The notes under the pieces are model-generated. The model was not told where the DNA came from, searched no databases, and was given only the letters and a program-made list of their open reading frames with translations. Shown piece after piece: positions 55,749 to 64,000 of a stretch of 64,000 bases of DNA (its first letter is position 1; every line of letters begins with the position of its first letter). The position numbers and the translations under genes are program-made. The DNA is from Candidatus Nitrospira kreftii. Lineage in GTDB: Bacteria; Nitrospirota; Nitrospiria; Nitrospirales; Nitrospiraceae. The DNA is taken from positions 1,116,001 to 1,180,000 of the forward strand of contig CP047423.1 in NCBI GenBank assembly GCA_014058405.1. The letters are read 5' to 3'.

Positions 55749-57637
55749 AACACATAGTGACCCAGGTCGTGCATCCCCTTGCAGACCGATATGGGAGCAT
55801 CGTGCTCGCACATCGATCGTCTCTCGTCATGGGCATACAACTGTTTTTAATCTTTGCGGCGAACCTCACTGCCTTCGTGCTTCGATTCGATGCAGACATC
55901 CCTCCGGAATATCAGAAGATCATGTGGGATCACGTTCCGGCCGTGTTGCTGGTCTTCGGTCTTGGCATGTGGATGTTCGGGACTCAGCGAGGACTTTGGA
56001 GATATGTCGGTCTTCACGACATCGGGAAGATCATTTTGGCTTCTCTGACCGGCGCCGCGCTATTGTACGGGGTTCTCCATCTTATCGGCGGAGTCATCCA
56101 ATATCCTCGATCCGTCATCGTCCTGACTGGTCTGTTGAACGGACTGTATTTAGTCGGCATACGACTGGCGGTGCGCTGGTTCAGGGAATGGTTGCGAATT
56201 GTTGGACCGACCACCCGAAGAGCGTTGATCATCGGAGCCGGGAACGCAGGTGAGTTGCTCGTGCGAGATATGTTGTCAGGCGGAGACTATAACTGCCGTC
56301 CGGTCGGGTTTTTGGACGACGACCCTGTCAAGCGCAAGATGAGAATTCATGGTATCCCGGTTCTGGGAACCATTGCCGCGACCAAAGAGGCTGCAGAGAA
56401 GCTTGAGGCTAATGAGATCATCATCGCGATTCCGTCGGCTTCAACGACCGTGATGCAAAAAATCCTCAGGGCGTCAGAAGGCTGTACGATCCCCATCAAA
56501 ACCTTGCCGAGCGTCAAACGCTTACTGGATGATCCTGTCTCGCTTCGACAAGTGAAGCCGATGAATCTAGACGATTTGTTGCAGCGGGAGCCGATCGAAA
56601 CGGATCGCCAAGAGCTTGAGCCTCTTATCGGCGGGAAGACATTGCTTGTCACAGGAGCCGGAGGATCCATTGGATCAGAATTGTGTCGGCAGATCGCGCA
56701 ACGCAAACCTCATTCATTAGTCCTGTTCGAACGGTATGAAAATGCCCTTCATTCGCTTATGCTGGAATTGGGAGTGACGTTTCCAGATGTGAAGATCATC
56801 CCAGTCATCGGAGATGTCACGGTGCCCGACCGCGTGGCAGAAATATTCCATCAGACGAATCCTGATATCGTATTTCACGCTGCAGCCCACAAGCATGTTC
56901 CTCTGATGGAGTTGAACCCGAAGGAAGCCATTCGCAATAATATTCTGGGGACTCGTGCGGTGGCTGAAGCGGCTGTGAAACATGGCGTGGATCGATTCGT
57001 GCTGATTTCGACCGATAAAGCTGTAAACCCATCGAGTATTATGGGCGCCACCAAACGGGTTGCTGAACATCTGATGCAGGAGTTCAACCAAGAAGGCCTG
57101 ACCAAGTTTACCGTCGTGCGGTTCGGCAACGTGTTAGGGAGCAACGGGAGCGTGGTGCCGTTGTTCTATGATCAAATCCGCAGAGGCGGACCGGTTACCG
57201 TGACTCATCCGGAGATCAAACGTTTCTTCATGACCATTCCGGAAGCTGTGCAATTGGTTCTGCAAGCAAGCGTCATCGGGAAGGGCGGGGAAGTGTTTGT
57301 CCTTGATATGGGCGAACAAATCAAAGTCACTGACCTTGCGAGAAACATGATCATCTTGGCCGGTCTTGTGCCGGGTAAAGATCTCGAGATTGTCTTTACT
57401 GGTCTACGGCCTGGAGAGAAGCTGTATGAGGAGCTGTTCGAGGAACGCGAACAGGTCGAACCGACGGCGCATCCCAAAATCCGCCGAGCAGTAGGCGCTC
57501 CTGTCCCCATTGACGAGTTGCGTGAATGGTTGGAGTCATTGCAAGCCAATCTGCCGAACAGCGAGGAGGAGCTTCTTCATGATCTCAGACGACTCGTTCC
57601 GAGCTTTCAACCAGTCCTATCTCAACGGGTGTCTTGA
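55745..57637 (+). CDS. Nucleotide-sugar 4,6-dehydratase, membrane-bound (PglF/CapD/WbpM type)
   Basis: A 630-residue inner-membrane enzyme. The N-terminal half has about four transmembrane helices (FLIFAANLTAFVL and onward) and a first Rossmann-like domain (RALIIGAGNAGELLVRDML). The second is the catalytic SDR (TLLVTGAGGSIGSELCRQI near residue 299) with STDKAVNPSSIMGATKR, where Lys acts in place of the usual YxxxK pair (SxxxxxMxxxK). Such enzymes turn UDP-GlcNAc into a 4-keto-6-deoxy sugar, the entry to QuiNAc, FucNAc or bacillosamine-like residues. It overlaps the preceding GT9 gene. Confidence 0.9.
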   Translation: MKHIVTQVVHPLADRYGSIVLAHRSSLVMGIQLFLIFAANLTAFVLRFDADIPPEYQKIMWDHVPAVLLVFGLGMWMFGTQRGLWRYVGLHDIGKIILASLTGAALLYGVLHLIGGVIQYPRSVIVLTGLLNGLYLVGIRLAVRWFREWLRIVGPTTRRALIIGAGNAGELLVRDMLSGGDYNCRPVGFLDDDPVKRKMRIHGIPVLGTIAATKEAAEKLEANEIIIAIPSASTTVMQKILRASEGCTIPIKTLPSVKRLLDDPVSLRQVKPMNLDDLLQREPIETDRQELEPLIGGKTLLVTGAGGSIGSELCRQIAQRKPHSLVLFERYENALHSLMLELGVTFPDVKIIPVIGDVTVPDRVAEIFHQTNPDIVFHAAAHKHVPLMELNPKEAIRNNILGTRAVAEAAVKHGVDRFVLISTDKAVNPSSIMGATKRVAEHLMQEFNQEGLTKFTVVRFGNVLGSNGSVVPLFYDQIRRGGPVTVTHPEIKRFFMTIPEAVQLVLQASVIGKGGEVFVLDMGEQIKVTDLARNMIILAGLVPGKDLEIVFTGLRPGEKLYEELFEEREQVEPTAHPKIRRAVGAPVPIDELREWLESLQANLPNSEEELLHDLRRLVPSFQPVLSQRVS

Positions 57638-57713
57638 CAGGGTGATGAAAAAGTCCGTCAGCATGATTCTCGCATTGTAGTAGGTACAACAATGCGTGGG
57701 TTCCATTAGCAAT

Positions 57714-58784
57714 ATGAGTATCCTAGTTACGGGCGGCGCCGGATTTATCGGTGCTAACTTCGTTCTCGATTGGCTGGCGCAATGCGATGAGCCCGTCATC
57801 AATCTCGACAAGCTCACCTACGCGGGGAATCTGGAGAATTTGTCCAGTTTGCAGGGTGATGCGAGGCATATCTTCGTGCAGGGCGAGATCGGTGATGCCG
57901 CACTCGTCGACGGACTGTTGGCCAAGCACCGTCCTCGTGCGGTGGTCAATTTTGCCGCTGAGAGTCACGTCGACCGCTCCATCCATGGCCCAAACGAATT
58001 CATCCAAACCAACATCGTCGGCACTTTTTACTTGCTCGAATCCGTACGTGCTTATTGGGAAGCGCTGGAAGGTGAAGCTAAAGAGGGCTTCCGTTATCTA
58101 CATGTGTCCACCGATGAAGTGTATGGCTCATTAACGAACGATGCTCCGGCCTTCAGTGAAACAAGTCGCTATGAGCCCAATAGCCCCTATTCTGCCAGCA
58201 AGGCTGCCGGCGATCATCTTGTTCGGGCCTACCACCATACCTACAATTTGCCGGTTCTCACGACCAATTGCTCAAATAATTACGGTCCGTACCACTTCCC
58301 TGAAAAGCTTATTCCACTCTGCATCCTCAATGCAGTAGCAGGCAAAGTGCTTCCAATCTACGGTGATGGGCGGCAAATACGGGATTGGCTCTACGTCAAG
58401 GATCACTGTAGTGCCATTCGTCTGGTGCTTGAAGGGGGGCGTGTGGGCGAAACGTATAACATCGGTGGTGGGAGCGAAAAAGCCAATCTTGATGTCGTGG
58501 AAACCCTCTGTGCCATCCTGGATGAGCTAAGGCCTCGGATTGATGGCCGGTCTTACAAATCACAGATCGCGTTCATCAAGGATCGCCCAGGTCATGATCG
58601 CCGTTATGCCATCAATGCCGGTAAGGTCGCACTGGAACTTGGTTGGAAGCCCCAAGAGACTTTTGAAACCGGCATCAAAAAGACGGTCGTCTGGTATCTG
58701 GAAAATCAGAGCTGGGTTACCAACGTCACCAGTGGTACCTACCGTAACTGGATTGGCAAACAGTACGGCATCTCGGCGCGATGA
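57714..58784 (+). CDS. rfbB: dTDP-glucose 4,6-dehydratase RfbB
   Basis: Second step of dTDP-rhamnose synthesis, forming the 4-keto-6-deoxy sugar. The 356-residue extended SDR has ILVTGGAGFIGANFVLDWL at the N-terminus, VVNFAAESHVDRSI, HVSTDEVYGSL (Thr-Asp-Glu catalytic triad), and SPYSASKAAGDHLVRAYHHT with Tyr/Lys. The start ATG 57714 is chosen six codons into the open frame. The stop overlaps rfbD. Confidence 0.96.
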   Translation: MSILVTGGAGFIGANFVLDWLAQCDEPVINLDKLTYAGNLENLSSLQGDARHIFVQGEIGDAALVDGLLAKHRPRAVVNFAAESHVDRSIHGPNEFIQTNIVGTFYLLESVRAYWEALEGEAKEGFRYLHVSTDEVYGSLTNDAPAFSETSRYEPNSPYSASKAAGDHLVRAYHHTYNLPVLTTNCSNNYGPYHFPEKLIPLCILNAVAGKVLPIYGDGRQIRDWLYVKDHCSAIRLVLEGGRVGETYNIGGGSEKANLDVVETLCAILDELRPRIDGRSYKSQIAFIKDRPGHDRRYAINAGKVALELGWKPQETFETGIKKTVVWYLENQSWVTNVTSGTYRNWIGKQYGISAR

Positions 58785-59677
58785 GGATACTGTTAACCGG
58801 AAAGCATGGTCAGGTTGGGTTTGAGTTACAACGGGCACTGGCTCCATTGGGGGAGATCCATGCCGTAGATTACAGTGAGTGTGATTTAGTCAATGTTTCT
58901 GCTATCTGCGCTCTGGTACGGTCATTCAAGCCTGACCTGATTGTCAATCCCGCTGCCTATACCGCAGTGGATAAAGCAGAATCAGAGCCCAATTTGGCGC
59001 ACGCCGTCAATACCGTCGCCCCAGGAGTCTTTGGTGAAGAGGCGGCGAAACTGGGCGCCTGGGTCGTGCATTATTCCACCGACTATGTGTTCGATGGTAC
59101 CAAGCCAGAGGCCTATACAGAAGATGACCTCACGAACCCTCAAAGTGTCTATGGACGTACCAAACGGGATGGCGAGATCGCGCTACAGGCAAGTGGGGTG
59201 CGGCACTTGATCTTGCGAACAAGCTGGGTGGTTGGGGCGCATGGAAGAAATTTTGCTAAGACCATACTGCAGTTGGCGCTTGAGCGCGAACAGTTGAACA
59301 TCGTGGCAGATCAACATGGTGTTCCAACTTCTGCGGCCTTGCTGGCGGATGTGACGGCTCAGTTGGTTCGGCAGAAACAGCGTGAGGTTGGCGACCACTT
59401 CCCCTTTGGATCGTATCATGTAGCGGCAGGTGGTGAGACCACCTGGTGTGACTATGCACGGTTTGTCGTGTCGGAAGGCCTTGCTGCCGGCAAACCACTC
59501 AAGCTCTCGCCGGCTGCCATTCGACCCATTTCCTCGTCGGAATATCCCACTGCCGCTAAGCGCCCTGCCAATTCACGATTGGATACCGGAAAGCTGCGCA
59601 CAACATTTGGCCTGGAATTGCCAAATTGGAAAAGTGGAGTTCAACACATCTTGCAACAAATTTTAGTGGAATCATGA
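58781..59677 (+). CDS. rfbD: dTDP-4-dehydrorhamnose reductase RfbD
   Basis: Final reductase of dTDP-L-rhamnose synthesis. The 298-residue SDR has [20 protein letters not shown] at the N-terminus, [26 protein letters not shown] and [10 protein letters not shown] with catalytic Tyr/Lys. It normally acts after the epimerase RfbC, which is not found in this window. The ATG overlaps the rfbB stop, and the stop overlaps rfbA (ATGA). Confidence 0.95.
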   Translation: MRILLTGKHGQVGFELQRALAPLGEIHAVDYSECDLVNVSAICALVRSFKPDLIVNPAAYTAVDKAESEPNLAHAVNTVAPGVFGEEAAKLGAWVVHYSTDYVFDGTKPEAYTEDDLTNPQSVYGRTKRDGEIALQASGVRHLILRTSWVVGAHGRNFAKTILQLALEREQLNIVADQHGVPTSAALLADVTAQLVRQKQREVGDHFPFGSYHVAAGGETTWCDYARFVVSEGLAAGKPLKLSPAAIRPISSSEYPTAAKRPANSRLDTGKLRTTFGLELPNWKSGVQHILQQILVES

Positions 59678-60561
59678 GCGTACGCAAAGGCATCATCCTC
59701 GCCGGTGGAGCCGGGAGCCGATTGCACCCAGCCACGCTGGCCATCAGCAAACAGCTGTTGCCGGTATTCGACAAGCCGATGATCTATTACCCGCTTAGCA
59801 CCCTGATGCTTGGGGGAATACGGGATATCCTCATCATTTCCACTCCACAAGACACGCCTAGATTCGAGCAACTGCTCGGCACGGGGAAACAGTGGGGCCT
59901 GAACCTGAGCTATGCAGTACAGCCTTCGCCCGATGGGCTGGCGCAAGCGTTCATCATCGGAGAATCCTTCATCGGAAATGATCTTTCTGCTCTGGTATTG
60001 GGCGACAATATATTTTACGGCCATGATTTTCACTGCTTGCTGGGTAATGCCATGGCTCGCACCGAAGGCGCGACCGTGTTTGCCTATCATGTACAGGATC
60101 CTGAACGTTACGGTGTTGTCGATTTCGACTCAAACGGTAAAGTGAGATCGTTGGAAGAAAAGCCAAAACAACCGAAATCAAACTATGCCGTTACCGGCCT
60201 GTATTTCTACGATCAACATGTTGTTGACCTGGCCAAACGCCTGAAGCCTTCCCTGCGCGGCGAACTGGAGATTACGGATCTGAACCGCATCTATCTGGAA
60301 CAAGCCCAGTTGAATGTCGAAGTCATGGGCCGAGGCTATGCTTGGCTGGATACTGGGACCCATGAATCGCTGCTTGAGGCGAGCCAGTTCATTGCCACAC
60401 TTGAAAACCGACAAGGCTTGAAGGTGGCATGTCCTGAAGAAATCGCCTTCAGACAACAATGGGTTGATGCTGTCCAACTGGAAAAGCTTGCACAGCCCTT
60501 GACCAAAAACGGTTACGGACAGTACCTGCTCCGGGTGCTCAAGGAGCCTACACTTCGATGA
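59674..60561 (+). CDS. rfbA: Glucose-1-phosphate thymidylyltransferase RfbA
   Basis: First enzyme of the dTDP-rhamnose pathway, making dTDP-glucose. The 295-residue protein has [20 protein letters not shown] (the usual GxGTRLxPxT signature with S for T), [30 protein letters not shown] (Asp metal ligand) and [20 protein letters not shown]. The start ATG 59674 is inside a longer open frame from rfbD. The stop overlaps wzm. Confidence 0.95.
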   Translation: MSVRKGIILAGGAGSRLHPATLAISKQLLPVFDKPMIYYPLSTLMLGGIRDILIISTPQDTPRFEQLLGTGKQWGLNLSYAVQPSPDGLAQAFIIGESFIGNDLSALVLGDNIFYGHDFHCLLGNAMARTEGATVFAYHVQDPERYGVVDFDSNGKVRSLEEKPKQPKSNYAVTGLYFYDQHVVDLAKRLKPSLRGELEITDLNRIYLEQAQLNVEVMGRGYAWLDTGTHESLLEASQFIATLENRQGLKVACPEEIAFRQQWVDAVQLEKLAQPLTKNGYGQYLLRVLKEPTLR

Positions 60562-61346
60562 AATCTAACTCGCGATTATTTTTAGAAGAACTGTATGTTG
60601 CACGCAATGTGCTGTTGCAACTCGTTTCTCAGCAATTGATACTGCGTTACAGACGTACAGCGCTAGGATATCTATGGACCCTTATCAACCCAGTACTGAT
60701 GATGTCAATCATGGCGGCGGTCTTTTCCGTACTGTTTAAGACCGATCTAAAAACATTTGCGGTTTTTTTATTTGCAGGAATGATACCGTGGAGCTTCTTT
60801 AATTCCGTGGTAACGCAGTCAAGCACTTCCTTAATCAATAACGAAGGTCTTATCAAGAAAATTTATCTGCGCAAGATTATTTTTCCCTTAAGTCTCGCCT
60901 GCGCACTCTTAATAGACAGCATGCTCTCATTTTTGGCATTGTTTGTGATCATTATTGCTATTGGTGGCTCGGTGTCTTGGGCTATTACGTTCATTCCAGT
61001 CGCCTACATACTGTTGTTCTTTTTTTCAGTCGGTATGGGTCTGGTTATATCGGTGGCGACAGTGTTTTTTCGTGATCTCCAGCACCTCATTTTGATTGCC
61101 ATGCAGGGGCTATTTTTCTTGACGCCGGTCTTGTACAAACATGATGCCCTCGCTGGAAAGGTCGCATGGCTGGTAGGCCTGAACCCGGTTGTGCCGTTCA
61201 TTGAGCTTTTTAGGTCCCCTCTTTATCTGGCCACATTGCCAAGCGGAAACGTTGTCGTTCGGGCAGCCTTAATTTCACTGTCCGCCATCGGCATTGGTTT
61301 ATTCGTTTTTCTCCGGCACGAGAAAGAAATTGTCTTTAGGTTGTGA
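60558..61346 (+). CDS. wzm: Polysaccharide ABC exporter, membrane subunit (Wzm-like)
   Basis: A 262-residue ABC-2 type permease with six hydrophobic helices. Family landmarks are [30 protein letters not shown] at the N-terminus (quoted only as the segment [16 protein letters not shown]), [12 protein letters not shown] and FFRDLQHL. It pairs with the ATPase that follows to export a finished chain bound to undecaprenyl diphosphate. The DNA is visibly more AT-rich than the rfb genes before it. ATG overlaps the rfbA stop. Confidence 0.92.
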   Translation: MKSNSRLFLEELYVARNVLLQLVSQQLILRYRRTALGYLWTLINPVLMMSIMAAVFSVLFKTDLKTFAVFLFAGMIPWSFFNSVVTQSSTSLINNEGLIKKIYLRKIIFPLSLACALLIDSMLSFLALFVIIIAIGGSVSWAITFIPVAYILLFFFSVGMGLVISVATVFFRDLQHLILIAMQGLFFLTPVLYKHDALAGKVAWLVGLNPVVPFIELFRSPLYLATLPSGNVVVRAALISLSAIGIGLFVFLRHEKEIVFRL

Positions 61347-61352
61347 ACGAAC

Positions 61353-62117
61353 ATGTCAAGCATCAGCGTTGAGAATTTATCGATCAAGTTCCAGATTTAC
61401 CACGACAAGTCGCCGTCGCTTAAGAATTACTTTGCCAGCCTACTTAAGCGGGGGAATAAGCCTGCATACTCGGATTTCTGGGCAGTGAAAGATGTCTCAT
61501 TAGAAATAAAGGCCGGGGAGCGCGTTGGTATTGTTGGGCGCAATGGCGCAGGCAAAAGCACTTTGCTGAAGGCCCTGTGTAGGATTTATGAGCCGTCATT
61601 AGGACGCATTCATGTCGATGGTCGTGTAGCGCCGTTACTGGAAATAGGGGCTGGTTTCCACCCCGAATTCACTGGCCGAGAAAATATCTATTTAAACGGC
61701 TCAATTCTCGGGTTCACCAACCATCAACTGCGTGAAATCGAGCCAGAGGTCATCGCTTTTGCGGAACTAGAAGAATTCATCGACACGCCGGTCAAGTATT
61801 ACTCGACCGGCATGTACATGAGGTTGGCATTCTCTCTCGCTACGTCGGTGCATCCGGACATACTGGTTCTCGACGAAATTTTCGCTGGTGGGGATGCAGG
61901 CTTTGTTGTGAAGGCAAGGGCGAGAATGCACGACATGATTGACAAGGCCAACATCATGATCATGGTTTCACACGATCACAAGTTAGTGAAGGCGCTTTGT
62001 AACCGTGTCATCTGGATGGATCACGGCAGGTTGATCTCAGATGGCACACCGGAGGATATTGTGGAACGTTATTTGGCTGGGCGGGTTCAAGTTCCAAGTG
62101 TCACGTGCCACGGATAA
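61353..62117 (+). CDS. wzt: Polysaccharide ABC exporter ATPase (Wzt-like, short form)
   Basis: A 254-residue ATPase. Walker A is GIVGRNGAGKSTLLKAL (about residues 59-75), the TagH/Wzt-type signature is YSTGMYMRLAFSLA, and Walker B is DILVLDEIFAGGD. It ends soon after the nucleotide-binding domain, so it lacks the C-terminal carbohydrate-binding domain that recognises chain ends in some Wzt proteins. It may therefore export without a terminal-modification check. It lies six bases after wzm. Confidence 0.92.
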   Translation: MSSISVENLSIKFQIYHDKSPSLKNYFASLLKRGNKPAYSDFWAVKDVSLEIKAGERVGIVGRNGAGKSTLLKALCRIYEPSLGRIHVDGRVAPLLEIGAGFHPEFTGRENIYLNGSILGFTNHQLREIEPEVIAFAELEEFIDTPVKYYSTGMYMRLAFSLATSVHPDILVLDEIFAGGDAGFVVKARARMHDMIDKANIMIMVSHDHKLVKALCNRVIWMDHGRLISDGTPEDIVERYLAGRVQVPSVTCHG

Positions 62118-62151
62118 ATGATGACGCAGTTCGGTGTCGACTTACAGCGGC

Positions 62152-62517
62152 GTGTTGGAACGTGATTTGGTCGATATCGGCCATGCTTGCTAGGAGCTGG
62201 ATGGCGACAATATCCGACACGGCTTGAACGGAGCTTTGGGGTTTTCCCACCAGGATCGCACTGAAAGTATCAGACGCATTGCGAAAGTAACCCGCTTGAT
62301 GAACAGCGCGGGCTTAACTGTCATCACAGCATTTATCTCGCCGTACCGTGATGATCGACAATTAGCTCGAGAGATTGTTGGTGCAGAGAATTTCGTAGAA
62401 GTCTATGTCAACACGCTCATGGAAACATGTGAAGTGCGCGACCCCAAAGGTCTGTACAAGTAGGCAAGGGCTGGCGATATATTAGGATTTACGGGGTTAT
62501 GAACATCCCATATCTCC
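62152..62517 (+). pseudogene. Decayed second APS kinase (cysC) gene
   Basis: A stretch in one frame matches CysC: LERDLVDIGHAC then a stop at 62191 (TAG in place of the expected Tyr codon), [20 protein letters not shown] with [11 protein letters not shown], then [16 protein letters not shown] and [13 protein letters not shown] before another stop at 62461. Parts of the C-terminus follow (ARAGDI, LGFTG). The P-loop GxSGxGKS is missing. It is related to the intact cysC at 37679. It cannot make an active enzyme. Confidence 0.8.
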
Positions 62518-62651
62518 TGACATGGCACGTGATACTTCCTCTGCCTCTCCTTCGGAATATGCAGACCAGTTGCTTTTCGGAACTATTTCCGCGCATTGCC
62601 GTAGCGAAAAGCAGCTTGCTGGCTAACGTTCCTGAGGTCTAGTACACGCGG

Positions 62652-64000
62652 ATGTCACAAGGCATGGAGAATCGCGCGATCGCGGCTAGGTACACCTCGA
62701 GAAAGATGAGGAAGCTTGAACCTCATCAGACGGGGGCGGATATTGTTGCCAGATTGCGCAATGCATGGCCGGGTCGGATCTATACATGCCATTTGAAGCA
62801 TCGCGCGCTTGTACGTTGGATCGTCCAGTGGATATGGCGCAATGGGTATCTTAACCTTGTGAATCTTTCTGCCCATCTGTTTCTTTCGAAAGCGAAGAAA
62901 TGGCGTTCACTGATCAAGTTGACTGATTATGTGCAAAAAAATGAAACGCCGACGTACAAGTTGGCCGATGCTATGGTTGTCGAAACACCAGCACCAATCG
63001 TCTTCCCTTTATGCGATCAAAGTGTTCTGGTATCACCCCATGGTCGTTACATATTCCCTGAGATATTCGTTACTACCGTCAGAGGCGCGATGACTTACGG
63101 GGGGACGAATCTGATTCTGGCCGATAACGATGTCATTCGCCATGACCTATTTGATTTCGAGCATGATTACACCTCTGAAGAGCTCCATGGCCGCACACTC
63201 ATCGACCCCAAGTCCAGTCGTATCCGGTGGTTGTTGCACGACCAAGTGCCGGAGCCTATCCCTGCGGCCGCGACCTTCGTCGATGCCTGCGCATCAAACT
63301 ATGCCCATTGGATGACCGAGGTCTTGCCTCGAATTGCTATGTTTTGTGCCGAAGATCGGTTTCACGGTGTTCCTGTTGTGGTTAACGACGGACTCCACAA
63401 GAACATCATGGAGTCGCTGTTTCTGGTAGTAGGGGCTGAACGTGAGATCATTACCCTCCCGATTGGCAGAGCTCTGGCCGTCGACGAACTGTTTCTCACA
63501 TCCGTGACCGGATATGTGCCTTTTGACCAGCGGACGGCTAAGCGTTGTGGCCACTCTCATGGTATGTTCAGTCCGCGGGCACTTGAGTCGCTTCGCAACG
63601 ATATGGAGACATTTGATCAACAAGTCGATGATCAAGGCTGGCCAAGGAAGATTTTTCTCCGTCGCAACTCGGGTGTAAGGAAGCTCGTCAATTCGGATCA
63701 GCTCGAGCAGTACATGGTTTCTCGAGGATATGTAATTATCGAACCGGAGAAGTTGACGTTCTTGCAACAGATGCAATTGTTCAGAAACGCCAAATTTATA
63801 TTCGCTCCTACGGGTGCGGCATTATCCAACGCTATTTTCTGCAGACCTGGAGCACAGGTTGCTGTTTTAATGGCAAGGCACAAGCGGATGATTTATCGGT
63901 ATTGGCACAACATGTTAACTCCAATAGGTATTAGCGTTGGTTCCGTACTCGGCAGTATCGTCGAGAATCACGATCTTGGAATGCATGGTGACTTTGCGGT
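62652..64000 (+). CDS. Glycosyltransferase family 61 (DUF563), 3' end outside window
   Basis: Open to the right edge (at least 449 codons). The first ATG after an in-frame stop (62640) is 62652. The GT61 signatures are CASNYAHWMTEVLPRI (near residue 212) and a later FLRRNSGVRKLVN...FAPTGAALSNAIFCRPGAQV block close to the right edge. GT61 enzymes are xylosyl, GlcNAc or arabinosyl transferases in eukaryotes, and in bacteria they occur in capsule loci. The N-terminal 200 residues are basic and less typical. It directly follows the decayed cysC. Confidence 0.8.
   Translation, partial: MSQGMENRAIAARYTSRKMRKLEPHQTGADIVARLRNAWPGRIYTCHLKHRALVRWIVQWIWRNGYLNLVNLSAHLFLSKAKKWRSLIKLTDYVQKNETPTYKLADAMVVETPAPIVFPLCDQSVLVSPHGRYIFPEIFVTTVRGAMTYGGTNLILADNDVIRHDLFDFEHDYTSEELHGRTLIDPKSSRIRWLLHDQVPEPIPAAATFVDACASNYAHWMTEVLPRIAMFCAEDRFHGVPVVVNDGLHKNIMESLFLVVGAEREIITLPIGRALAVDELFLTSVTGYVPFDQRTAKRCGHSHGMFSPRALESLRNDMETFDQQVDDQGWPRKIFLRRNSGVRKLVNSDQLEQYMVSRGYVIIEPEKLTFLQQMQLFRNAKFIFAPTGAALSNAIFCRPGAQVAVLMARHKRMIYRYWHNMLTPIGISVGSVLGSIVENHDLGMHGDFA

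Overview
The window looks like a chromosomal segment of a complete ammonia-oxidising (comammox) Nitrospira. The main reasons are an intact bacterial AmoC (4638-5465) that keeps all three copper-site residues, a PafA-type Pup/UBact ligase, a diderm outer-membrane and lipid A pathway, and moderately GC-rich, tightly overlapping genes. No rRNA, tRNA or CRISPR array was recognised. The identification is inferred from gene content and was not checked against a database.

Layout. 25-2411: end of a bacterial proteasome tagging locus (pafA) and an overlapping M23 peptidase. 2412-3037: no clear gene, only a frameshifted small membrane ORF. 3038-5540: a solitary amoC island. It holds two MarR-family paralogues (one cut short next to a transposase remnant), two back-to-back sigma70-like promoters with inverted repeats, a previously unlisted 47-residue single-helix membrane protein with a perfect Shine-Dalgarno, and then amoC. 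5602-10964: ftsH, a short-chain dehydrogenase, a broken fic gene and small or unknown genes. 11047-17675 (minus strand): HD phosphohydrolase, DUF2062 protein, thiL, lon and galU. 18220-32888: a long outer-membrane biogenesis series, bamA, two Skp/OmpH genes, fabZ, lpxA, lpxI, an oxidoreductase, lpxB, msbA, a DUF374 acyltransferase (frameshifted at an A9 tract), waaA, lpxK and a waaF-gmhB fusion.

33023-64000: a surface polysaccharide region. It starts with core heptosyltransferases, then a winged-helix/sugar-sensor-like regulator and a NusG/RfaH-like antiterminator, which probably serve the genes that follow: cysC (APS kinase), a Wzx-like flippase, a PAPS sulfotransferase, methyltransferases, glycosyltransferases, epimerases, a WecA-like initiating transferase and a WaaL-like ligase. 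CysC plus sulfotransferase suggests a sulfated glycan. The right part (54636 onward) has a GT9 enzyme, a PglF/CapD-type dehydratase, rfbB-rfbD-rfbA (no rfbC), an ABC exporter pair (Wzm/Wzt), a decayed second cysC and a GT61 glycosyltransferase running off the window. The right end looks more AT-rich and contains decayed genes, consistent with horizontal exchange.

The most notable candidate for something undescribed is the self-contained amoC unit: a small membrane protein plus amoC, read from one promoter facing a MarR gene's promoter. Next are the frameshifted acyltransferase, a 7-bp repeat inside waaA, and the sulfated-glycan locus.
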